Assembly (NCBI GenBank): GCA_030141605.1
Contig: JAQGDQ010000065.1
Location: 233,501 to 297,500 of the forward strand
Origin: Tubiluchus corallicola
Taxonomy: Eukaryota; Priapulida; Priapulimorpha; Priapulimorphida; Tubiluchidae
DNA length: 64,000 nt
Direction: 5' to 3'
Both the position numbers and the translations under genes were made by a program. Below the pieces are notes generated by a model. That model worked only from the letters and a program-made list of their open reading frames with translations. It was not told where the DNA came from and ran no database searches. Below, piece by piece: positions 22,701-35,800 of the stretch; within the stretch, counting starts at the first letter, position 1; every line of letters begins with the position of its first letter.

Positions 22701-25700
22701 ATCGCATTTATGTCATCTTTACTTCACTTTCGCATAGTATAATGTACGTAGAAACAATCATTTTAAGTGCAGTTTTGTTTATAACAGGTATGTTTATCAT
22801 GTACTGTATATTAGTGCAACAGTTTTACTTTGAATTTGTCATTGGCTCGTTTGCTGCAATTAACTTTGCCTTTAACTGCTGCAATTAATGACTTGCCTAG
22901 CAGTTTGCTTATGAAGCTATCCTTGCCTTTAACAGGGGAAATACATGCAACATTAACTGCGTATCAAGCATATCAGGCACTACGTGCAGAATACAGCAAC
23001 AGATTTTCAATGTTTTTATAATTATGAGAACTTTATGAATCAACTTCTTCAGGAAGAAGTGAAGCAACCAATCTTACACGAATTTTGTAATTTTTTAGTG
23101 TAAATAAACAAATTTGTCCAATTTTTTCGTTTTCTTTTTTATTAATTCACTCATATAAATTAGTACCCATATTCATAAATAATTATAATTGCACATAGTA
23201 GTTTTGGCATCAGCTCATTTCTAAAATACATTAATAAAGCTTTTGCAGTGCATAAAAAGCTAATGAGTGATGATTCACACTTTTGTAGGAGTAATATGCT
23301 ACACCCAGGGTCGGTTAATAGATTCAGTTAGTTAATTAGGCCAAAACACTTTAGTCCTAAAGTGAGTGGTACCTACTGTATTATTATTATGATTCCTTAC
23401 ATTCTATCTAATTTTAAAGTTTAATTTTGAAATTTTCAAAAAAAACAAGTCGATTTCCTTCATTATTTACATGTTGTGTGAAAGAGATAAACATCAAAAA
23501 TTGTTAAATGTGTCAAGTTCAAAAATTTAGATAGCAAACTCAATAAATGTGCAAACTTGGTGTGTTAAAATTGTTTGTGATGTGTGGTTGTGTTTTACAA
23601 CCTGCAACTTTATTATAAAATGCAAACATGTGTGCTTGCATAACAAAAACGTCCACAAGTTGGCAATTAAGCTTATGTAGTTGTTCAAATATCCTGAATC
23701 TCCATTTCATGGGGATCATTTTGATACTAAGTTCATTGGTATATGTTATTTCTACCTGAGATAATCTACACTGAAGCACTGAAGTTGAGGTGCAGGCTAC
23801 TCACTGAAAAAACATAACCTTGAGAAAATCACTGTTAAAGTTAGCCATTGTTTTTTGTTGCGCTTCTGCAAAAACAGTTAGCAACCGCATGAAAGTGAAG
23901 TTGCTATGGACTTTGCAAAGGCACAATGAAGTTACATTTAAAACCAATAGGTGGCTCTTCCAGACAAAGATCTGACAACAGCTTGACAAAACCCTAGTAA
24001 AATGAAAGCTTCCACGACAAACTGTCGGAGTTTTTTATAATTGCAGTACTAGTTTTTAGACAAAGAAGCTGGTAAAGGGTTATAAAATTAACTTTTTGAT
24101 ATTTTTGAACATTTTTCTGACGATCTGATGCTAGAATATATATGTTCAATATATTTAGCATTTGCTTTTATAAAAACCAAAAATTGACATTCAACCCCAT
24201 TTTTGGTGTATTCTACTTTCAAGCATCATAAGGCAGTTTTAACTATGCCGACTTGTGGACGGTTTTGGTTTGCAAGCACTCAGATTATCTTTGTCGGTAT
24301 TCACTAATTTATGCACTTACTGAAGCATTGTAATTACAACAGCCCTTTATGAGAACTTCAGGCTTATGTCTCCATTGTCTGACTGGACTTCGTCCACCTT
24401 CAAAAGTTTGGTCTGGTGGACGGATGTTGAGCTGTTCATCTAGTTTCTTCTGCTGAAACGGCTTCACTGCATCAGAGAAATCTGGCAGTTTATCCGAACC
24501 CTATAGTTCCAAGAAACAAATGTCATGTGATACCTGTAAGCCTATATGCTGACTTTGCAGATTATGTCTAAACTAGATGCCAAAACATGTCAAAAATACA
24601 AATAAACAATAAAAAAAGTAATAAAAAATTAATCATTTGCTAGCAAACTTTGATTTTAGTCAATAAAAACAAGTACTGCTAGCAAACTTTGATTTTAGTC
24701 AATAAAAACAAGTACTCTCCCACCTGTCTTCATAGACAGTCAAAATAGACAGACAGAACAGCTCAATTTATTCCAACAGAGTTAGCAAAAAGAAGGTTAA
24801 AAATTGGATTAAAGTAGGTCATTCAGAATAAGCCAAAGGCCGAAATAATAAAAAGCAAAAGCCAAAACAAAACATACTTGAATTAAAAAGTTCTGATCAG
24901 TCAATTAAAGCACGACACAAAACAATATTTACCTCAAAAAGTAACCAAAGTTAAAATATTGGACAACACAACAAACAAAAATTATAAACTACAACCAAAA
25001 GAAACAAACACGGGCAGAGGCGCTTGTGAGAAAATAACAGAAAAAACCTTTTTTACACAACGATCTCAAGAATTCATGCAAATCAGATTATGTGACATAT
25101 TGAACATGTATGCGGTGCTATAATTTGGAATTCTTAATTTATAATTAAAACAAAGTTATGAACTTATGGTAAGCATATCTTAGATAAATGAAAAATATGG
25201 CAATATTTTGGAAATGCAAATGTAAATTATTGCAAACTACATATCTATGTTGTTAAAATGTTATAACTTAGACATGATTAAGTAAAAGCATGTAAACGTT
25301 TATGAAATCTGCAGCTCTATTATCACCAGGGTGTACATTACAATATAAAGGCACAAAGCAAATGAAAAAAGATGTCTAACTAGATCATGAAACCCTGCTA
25401 ATGATACAAACCATGCAAACAACTAAACTTACTGCTGACAGTGCACAGCTGATGGAAGAGACAGTCAAATCTTTATATTCAGAAGGCACAGGACCCAAGG
25501 AACTCAAATTTACTTTGCTGTAATCTTTGAAGAAAGACAGATCGTCAAACCGAGAAGGAAGAGAAATGCTAGGAAGGTCTTCTTCATGTGGACTAAGATC
25601 CCATGTCTTAGGAGATAAGAAAGTTAAGAAACAGTATAGATACCAATACAATAGACAAATGCATAGCTATGCAAAATTGTTGAGTTTATGAAAACTCACT

Positions 25701-28700
25701 GGAATACTCACTATAATCACATAAAGCTGGAAGCTTAGAACTGTTCAAGTATTTTGTTTGCACTTTTGTTGGAAAGTTCAGGTGGAGGATGCACTCAATA
25801 TTTCTTGAATTACGTTAAAATTTCATTCACTCTTCACTGTTCTTTACTTTAATCACGTATTTCATGCGCTAATACAGCCCAACAAATTTCCTTTTGTAAG
25901 ATGGATAAAAAGTACTCTCTCGCAGAAAAGAGAGCTTTTTCATTAAGATTTCAAATAACTGGCCAAGTCAGGGAGATCCACATTTATTGCACTAAAGTTA
26001 TATAAAATTCACATTTTTTATTTACTGTTATTTCTTGGTCCAATCTAGATTTGCCAGGTGAAATGAACAAAAACGTAACTGGTTAGGCAGCCAGTGAACT
26101 AAACATTGTAAGATTCAGCAATCAGAGAAGAATAAATATGAACTAATTAGCACGTTACAAAAAATAAAAAATTCACACTTACAATAGTATTAACTTCAGC
26201 AGGTTTAATCTCCGAAATATCCAAATTAGGTGAAGTGGATGTGCTTCCTCTTCTGTCGCCTAGAGAAGCCAGGATCCTCTTTCTGTGTCCCAACATGTTT
26301 ATTCCTAAAACCTGTCAACAAAGTAGTATTTTTGAATGTAGAATAAATAATATACAGTATTGCCTAGTCAATTTATAATTATTCCTTCAATACTAAATTT
26401 GAAGTGTCAGAGATTAACGTGAGATACTATATTTTATGGCAACTGACTACATGATTAAATTCCTTCTAAAGCAGAAGCAGATTCACAAAAAAACTCTGAA
26501 TGCTTCCAGTATACCAAACTAGAATGGACTTAACATATTCATCTAAAATATAAATGTTTAGAACTTAGGTAAGCTTACTGTTACTAGCTCCACTTCCCAG
26601 ATCTTTCGTATTCGTTCCATGGTGAAGAATCCATTTGCATGAAAAGCTGGCAAGTATTCGTGCAGATGGAGACTGTGCAGCCATTGCTCTATGGATTCAA
26701 CAGGATGGACTTCCTGATCAAGAGGCACAATTGTGGGAAGCTCTTTTGCTAACAACAACAGCTGTTGCCTATGAGGATGGTCTGTTATTCCAATTTCTAA
26801 CAAATCTTGATCATCCAAGACATCACTACCCTGGAAATAGTAAAGAACCAATACAGTTTCACAAATGCAATTGTACTCTAAGCATACATGCATAATTAGA
26901 TAATTATTACTTTTAAGTAAATTAATTCTTTTTAGTTTGTTCACCGATTAAAAGAAATTTGCTGTGGCAAAGGGTTATTGACACTTTAAGCCATTGTGGA
27001 AACCCGTAACCATTATGTCCAGATAATTATAAAATTTCATTTAATTAACATTGTGCGGGGTGCACGCAATACAAAGCAAGACGTTCAGTCAGGAGCAATA
27101 GCACAGCATATAAAATGCATAACAACAATCAGGATGTGTACAATACTGTAGATTACCACAATGAGTGTTGATAGTTTTTTATCATCTCAAGAGTCATTAA
27201 TCAGCAAAATCAGTTTAATTAATGATCAACAGCTTTTTTTCATCAACAAAACAACAATATATAAATATATTGGTTTGAAACAAGACAAAGAAAAGTGTTC
27301 AGGAGAATAACTGTAGGAATTTATACAATTCATATATATATACATATATATTCATATATATATGTATATATATATATTCATATACAATTCATATATATAT
27401 ATATATATCAAAGAATATACCAATACCAAAAAATACCAATGGTAACTCAGATGAAGACGACTATAGGGGTATAGCCTTGTAGTCTTCTATTGGAAAGCTA
27501 ATTGTTTAGCTAATTCTTTGTAAATATGAAAACGAATTGTGTACTTCCAATTTACAATTTCGGTTTAAATCTAACACATCAACTACTATGTATACCATGG
27601 TATTAAACTGTCATTAAATATGCATACGAAAAAGCAAATATGTATATCATGGCTTAATACCAAATCTAGATTTTTTACTTGTACCAATGGGGGGTAAGAC
27701 AGGGTGCTGTCTTGTCCCCAATCTTATTTGGCGTGTACTTAGATGGACTATTATGTAAACTGCGGGATTCTAAAATTGGATGTATGGTGGGTAACAAGAA
27801 CTGTAGCAATATCACATATGCTGACGTCTTTAGTCTGTTGGCTTCGAATATACGGGCTCTCCAGGCCATGTTAAAATTTTCTGAAGCGTATACTAGAAAT
27901 TATGTTATCGATTTCGTAACTATAAGTCGTCACAAAGTAAAGAGCAAATGTATAATTTTCTAGTCTCATAAGAATGTTTCCTACAACTTACATCTTACAG
28001 TAAAACTCAATAATACACTGATGTTTTTTGAGACAAAGGGCTGCACCTTGGTAAAACACTGATATCTAATTTCACTGAAATTTTACGTAAATGTGGAGAT
28101 TTCATTTGTCATGCAAAGTGTTATATGTGACTTCTCGTTTCTTAATAAGTGTATTAAGACTAAGATATTTGAATTGTACTGTCATAGCTTTTATGGCTCA
28201 CAAATATGAAAGCCTGATAACACTTTTATTAACAACCTTAACAGCTCTTGGAACATAGGCTTATGTATATTTTGGCATCTACCATTCTGGACTCATAAGT
28301 TTTCGTTCCCCCATTTATCAGGTGTGGTTCATCAAAGTACCCAGTTTGAAATCAGATTTATAAAATTATGTCATGTATTAATAGCAGTAATATGCTTGGA
28401 ACTTTTTTGCGAGAAATGGAGATTATTCTGTGCAGTCAACATTGGGCTACAATCTGCAATTCATTAAATGTAAATATAATAGTAACTATGACAAATGTGA
28501 TTATTTAAAAATTAAAATTAAAAATCCATGTTTAAGGAAGCCAGAGATCTTACATGGGCTCAAAGCCCCACTGTTTCATTTGCTCAAGTTTTAAATGTCT
28601 TGACCAGAACTGACTTTTCCTTTGTAGACAACCAGCAGTTAAATGATATTCAACAATATTATGTAGCAAATAATTTGTGATTCTGTAATGTAAAATCAAA

Positions 28701-29760
28701 TTCAATATCGCATATGTATGTGGATTAATGGCACATTTTATATGTGTAAAAGTATGAGTTTTTTTACTACTAGCTGACATTGTTTTTTATTTATTTACAC
28801 AACTAACTCAATGAATGTATTGTATTTACAAGTACTCGAAATAAATTGTATATATATTTCGAGTACTTGTAAATACAATACATTCATTGAGTTAGTTGTG
28901 TATTATATATATAAATTATATATATGTATATTATATATATATATTATATATATTATATATATATATTATATTATATATATGTATTATATATATATAATAT
29001 ATATATATGTATACATATACATATAATCGATTTATATAGATATTACATATACATATAATATATATATGCGATTTATTTCAAATTATTCCTGTGATTGAGC
29101 TCAACTCCCCCGCTACCCGCTAGGCTTTTCACTTACAGTATTGCTAACTAGTTTATTCCAGTTCCTATGACTTGTGCAGATCTACTTAGCGGCCTGCAGG
29201 TTGTAATTTTTGATAAAGTTAACCTTGAATCATTTATGTGGGCTTCATTCTGAAGTTATAAATTTCATCCTCACCTCTGTCTAGGTGATCGTTTGACACT
29301 TGCAATCCCTATAAGCAAATGTCATATGATCTGCCTAACTCATTAGGTTATTTTTCTTTTTTTAACATTTTTCAACAGTAATCAGCGTGTTATATATGTT
29401 ATAATCTAACACTGGTGCATTGTGTTTATTTCGTTAACTATTGTGATAATCAGTGATTTGGTTCTCCTCCTGTGCTTTACTTAATGTTAGAAAGTGTGAT
29501 AAATTTAGTATGAAAAAGTGCTGTGATAAAAAGTAACAATGTATAAATGTATATGTGCCAAATCATGTCAGTTACAATAAATTATGCTTTGGGTGGCCAC
29601 TCTTTTAGTTGTGCATTTTTTCTTACTTATATGTCTTGAATTGATCTAAACTATGCATTTTAATAACAGCAAAACATTTTAATAAACAACTCATAGACGT
29701 AAGTGTTATGCATCTCTTTCTAGAAAAAAAACAAATTGGACTATATATATATATACATAT

Positions 29761-29804
<44 letters not shown>

Positions 29805-32800
29805 TTCTACTCATTTGTTTAAATTTAAATCAACAATAACAAATTTAAACCAGGCCAATGTCTTTCCCACGAACTTCTGAAAAAGAGCATTTTTCACATA
29901 ACTTAGCTTACCCAACACTTACATTTATTCTACATACTTGACATTTAGCTTGTTCCTCAACTTCCCTCAAATGATAAAAACAAGATTATCTCAAATTACA
30001 TAAGACATTGTAAAGTTTTATTATTACCCACATACTAGTATAAACCCTGCAAGTCTCTGGCACAAAACCCAGTTTGTTTGGCAAGTCTTTCATCAACAAC
30101 ATTTACTAGTCTGTATGTGCGAGGTAGTTTTCCCAGTGCAATGGTTAACAGAAAAGCTAGATTTAAAAATTCAGACTAATGACAAGAAGGAAAGATCAAC
30201 AGTCGATGCTAGTATCCGTGCAAAACTAGTTAGTTTTTATACGTCCTGAAAACTCAGTAGAAAGTGCCTTGTAAAAGGAGGCTGCAAAAGTAAATATGTA
30301 CTAGCCTTTGAATGCCAATCAACTAAGCGAAAACAGTGTTGATGTATATATATTACATTTATACAAAAGTGCAAAAATACATACAATGTAACTGATATGA
30401 TCATAGCCATTTGCTACTAATGTGTTCTCGTACTGTTGTAATCCTACATGTTCTAACCATTCTGTTAAAGTTGCTGTACCATGAGAACCTAAAAAAAGTG
30501 TTCAATTTTTATTAATGTAAAAAGGGCACAAAATGGCGCCTTTCAAATGCTCAAAGGGGAAGTGCCTGCCTATTAATATTAGAAAAGCCAAATATTTAGT
30601 TTACCAAAACAGTTAACTGAGCCCCGTGTCATTTTTATATATGTGGCTGATGGTCACCTTTGTTATAATTTCTTAAAGCAGATATTCGTGCAATTTAATA
30701 ATATGCCTACTTCTATATGCTGTAACAGTACAAGCACAATAATTACCACTAGATGCTTTTCTGTCATCTTTTGCAAAATACGGCATTTATTCACATGGCT
30801 TATCAAGATAAACATCTCTAACCTGAAATTTTTTTCTTGAATTCGGGTTCAATTTCACGAGCAAATACAGATTCGCGTGTAATTCCTCCTCCAAAGGAAG
30901 CCATTATATCAGCAATCTGAAACATGGCAGAGAGAAAACATAGTATAACTATTATGCCGTAAAAATGAAATTGTTACTACTCAAATACATGTACTGGTAT
31001 GCACAAAATAATTATCAATAACCTAAGTTGAAATAAGTTGTAAAATACAAGATTTAACTTAGTTGCTGTAAAACATTTCAAAACATACACTGGCAAGGTT
31101 ATTACGGTTTAGGTGTAGCTGGTCATCTTTTAGTCATTAATATCATTACTAATACTACGTTTGCTTGCTTCACTGTAACACACATTTATGTCTGTCATAG
31201 GAATTAATCATCATGACTCAGTTTGTTCAATTTATTCTTGACAACAACGTTTATAACATGGGCCAATTACAATTTATTGCTTTTATATAGAACTTATAAA
31301 AATTAAGTGAATAAGCCTTTTCAAAAGTTTTGCCACCTGCACGTGCAATTTCTCTATGTCAGAGGTTAACTGAACCCAGCGTGTCTTATTTAACTACAAC
31401 CGTCACGTCACCTTATGCACGTAACAACATGTAGGTGAAATGGAGGAAACACATGGTTATTTTTATTATTATACTACACGTATATCATTTTAAACTAACC
31501 TGTTACTTTTATCTGAAAACAGCTAGGAAAATAGCAACAGCAAACCATGTAAAATGAAATAACTGGCACAAAAATTAACGCCAAGAACGGTTATTAATAC
31601 AACAGCAGGGGCCTCGAGGCATTGACAAGTGTACACAAATGTGACCTTTTCACGATCATCAACAATCGCTGGAACTGCAAAAAGGCTTATTAATTTAGCA
31701 GACTCATGGTAATCTAATGTCATCAGGTAAAGAAAATCAAACTATATATAGGTCAGTGATCGTAAGATTATAATACCAAATAAAATTACTAATAAAATTA
31801 ATTTCAACAATGGCAGAGGGCATTTAACATTGGTACAGCAGCAATTATCAAGCAAACCTATAGGCAGATTTCTTTCTAATTAATAAATAGTAAAACAATG
31901 TACTGTGCTCTTTAGTCAAGCAGTTTATTAAGCTAAAGTAAAGCTGCAGTAAAATTTAGAGTTAGAAAGTCAAATTACTTAAGAGTTTTGTCTGTTACGA
32001 AGTTTATCTTCATGTTATTTTTATGCTGTTTATCGCCCCTGTACTATGATTGGTACTTGTATTATCTGTTTCATAATAAACATTTTTTGTGAATAGAGCA
32101 TTAGCCACACGGTATTACAGTTTCACTTTGCATTAATATGCTTTATATGATGATTAGCATTGATAATTACCTAAGCTCTAGTCCTGCCACAATGATAATA
32201 GTTACGCAAACAGTTGAGTGCTTTATAATTGCTTGCAGTGTTCCAGACTGTGTAAATAATTAGAATTTAGATACTCTGATGACGGATCCGTAAGTGAGTA
32301 AACTATTTTTAGTCACGGATTCAATACATTCTCACAAAACTTTGCAGAAACAGCTACACCAACTAATACAAACTCAATAATTAAATTTAATAAACATTGT
32401 ATATAACATCAAAACTATTCCTTACTTTTGCCCACTCAGCATTCTCATCTAATGGGCTCAGTCTCACGTCCGATCGCAAAGTTGGTGGAGATGGTTTCTT
32501 CTCACGTAAAGTCACGGTCACACCATGCACTGATGTCTCTCCGCCTCCGGTCGTTGGCATCCTGTCACGGTCTTTATCAGTAACTGTCAGGAGACTGTCT
32601 TCATGTTTTTCTACTACTACTGGTTCACTCGGTGTTATTTTCTTATTACTATTTTCATCGCAAGGTTCGGTTGTACTGGTAGAAGAATCAGCCACTAGTT
32701 TTGTACTCATATCACATTTATTTTTCACACATTGCTTCTGCACATTAATGCCTATAATTTGCTGAGAAGCACCAGCCAACAAGTTTGTTTGCTTAGTATC

Positions 32801-35800
32801 CACGTTAGCAAAATTTGCAAAGTCCACTGCATTATGTACATGATATTTATCACTATTTGCTTTAAAACTGGGTCTGCTAGCAGCAAGCTCTGTCTTGCTT
32901 ATACTTTCAGTGTTTGTTCTTGAAGGTTTTATGGTAGCAATACCTAAAGGAAAATTTTCATATGCTTGACGTTTCACACGCCTAGGAAAAGTTAAGTTTG
33001 AGGTTTCACAATAACTATTAGAACCTGCAAAAGAACCTTCAGATGTATTCAAAATGTCTGATCTGTTGCCTGTTCTCGTTTTATCACCACAACTAAACTG
33101 TGGAAAGTTATCACTAAACAATTTCACCAGTTTCACTTCACTGGGTTGTTCCAAAGCAACTGGCTTCATCTCGATATATTGTTCTACTGGTTGACCCATG
33201 CTGACAAGCTTACAGTCAAGTTTGGCATCCTGGTGGTGAATATGAGAACTACTCACATCGTAGTGCTCTTGCAGTGATTCACTAGGAACCTCTACGCTTT
33301 GCTGTTTGGGAACGGCTTCTACGGGCCGAGGTGTTGATTTGCAAACTTCATGGACCTCTTTCCCAGAGATTTGCATGTCCTCATAATTTTGACCCGGATC
33401 CATGGATTCATAGTTCACATTTCTTTGACGCGGGACAGGTTCAGTAATGCTACCTGGCTGTTTAGATGTACGAGGACGTGGCCGAGGGACATTTTGATAG
33501 ACAGGAGAAATTTTGTGATGCTGTGGCAGTTGAGTTGTAGAGCCATGTGACAAGCCTAAGAGAAAGAGAGAGATTTAGACTTACGAGCAACGAGAAAAAC
33601 TGAAATGAAAAGTAGCAAACTTGAAAATCTGTTAGAAACAGAAGCACACAGTAATATTCACTTCACACAAGACAAAGTGAATAATGGCAATCAGCAAAGA
33701 ATGATGAGATCTTGTAAACAGAAAATTGCTGTGAAAATGCCTGGTAAGAAACCAAACTGACAAGCACTTCAAAAATGTATTTAAAAGGTATATTGTACAT
33801 TAAGCAGATAGGAACACCTAGATTTTATTGGTTGTATTTGAAAGAGTTAGAATGGGGTTTCTTTGGGAAGAGCAGAATATTTGCTTCGGGATTTTATTCG
33901 GTAGCTAGCACGGTGGCAAAAATTTCGAATTTTGATGGCAAATGTGTCTCCCCGCTGTAATCGTCGAGTAACGTGTTTGATACCTGCATACAAATAAATG
34001 TAATACTACAAAAATAAATAAACAAACATACAACATAAACTAGCGAAAAGTAAACAGATAACGTGAACAGAATAAATGTAAAAATGATGCTACCATATTC
34101 TGATATAGGATGAGGACCACTAAGTCTGCAAAATCGAATGAAAATAATTTACTTGTAGATAAATTAATAATTGTGTTAATTAATTATGTATTCAGGGTCC
34201 AAAAATAGGATGAGAATCAACAAGCATGAAGGAACTTCTTCATTATACACAGCCTGAAAAAACTGTCTACAAGATGGTCTCGTGGTTTTAATAACTGTGT
34301 CTGAAATAGCTTTACTCCAACGAAAAGCCGACTAATTTAAATGTGAAACATTTGCCTTGCTTTGTAGTTTCGTCTAGTTTTGAAAATTCGAAAGTTCAAC
34401 ATTAACTGTCAGACAGTTGCTAAGCGCATTTGTAACATTGGATTAGATAAGCATAAGTAAAATTACTTTAAATGTTCACAAACTTACCAGGAACATTAAG
34501 CACTGTATCAAGACTACAAGCAAAAATAAAAATAAGATAAGAACAGTTGTCATCCTTTGTAAACCAAATCGGTTTCGGAGTATTTAGTTACTCAAATGCT
34601 TTTATTCTAATGCTTTTGCTTTTATTCAAATTGGATTATAAACTTTAGATTTACAAGTAATGATGGAGTTTTCAAGTAAATAAATACTCTAAAATTGATT
34701 TGGTTTAAAAAGGCTGGTGTCTGTTCTTATCTTATTTCTAGTCTTGCTTGTATTACCAAATAATAAAGGCCTTGTCTCACCCAGAAACGCAAAATCAATC
34801 AAGCTTGCATCATTGTCGACTATTTCACCACATTTCATTAAGGTTATAAATTTTCAGATCACATATTTACTGTAGAGAGATTTGATGAAATAATAAAATT
34901 TGTAAACTAGTTGAAAACACTTAATACACAAAAAACTGCACAAAATACACTAATAGAAATCCCGTACAAGAATTCAAGCAGAAAAAACCTTGAAATAAAC
35001 AGTTAACAAAACCTGGGGTGATCTCAGCAAAATATAATCCACTAATACGTCATGCAAGGTTGTTGTAAGAAATGCTGGCATGAACAAGGTGTCACAGATA
35101 ATAGTCAATAGTCTTAAGGGAAATAACTCAACCTTCCTGCTCTGTTGCAGGAAATTTGTTTGCTTTACTCTGCCCGTCACCAAGCAGCATTTATATCCGG
35201 TTGCATAATTCGTGTGAACAGAAATTCAATTAGAATGTTAAACTGTTTAAATATGATGCAAACTCATGAATTAACAATGACGGAATGCTTAGATGAGTTC
35301 ACTCTTCATATGAATTTCTAATAATTGTTAACTACCAACAGTAACTAAAGCTAAGGAAACAAGTGATTACATTTTGAACAACAAGTACCTGGGGCCATCA
35401 GCAAAAAATGCCAAACGTTAAATAAATGAAATTTTTTTAGCATGCTTCATTAGCATAAATAAACAATGTAAAACATTTCTATGAACAACAATACAAGAAT
35501 GTCTGCACACAAATGACTAGAAAGAGTAGAAACTAGAAACTGTAACTGGAAATTACTCATAATCTTAACTTCTGGTAATTTGGAAATAAACGTCACAATT
35601 ATCAAATTTTTGAAAGGAAACTTGGCTATAAAACAGATAAAAAAGTCAAGACTAACCCTGAACTTAATCAGATATCGTTAGCTTAAATATCCAAAACCAT
35701 TAGCATGAAACCACAAAACCTCATGACTACAGCAGGTTTTATTTCAATCCCTATAGCTCACCCATCAGTCCAATAATTTCGAATGTTACTATACTCACTG

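Larger units (their letters stand above)
26831..30384. other. ANKS1 intron 14 (splits SAM1)
   Basis: Repeat-rich intron with AT microsatellites, a dead LINE on the opposite strand, a long perfect palindrome and a CA array. No exon is needed between the two SAM1 halves. Confidence 0.7.
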
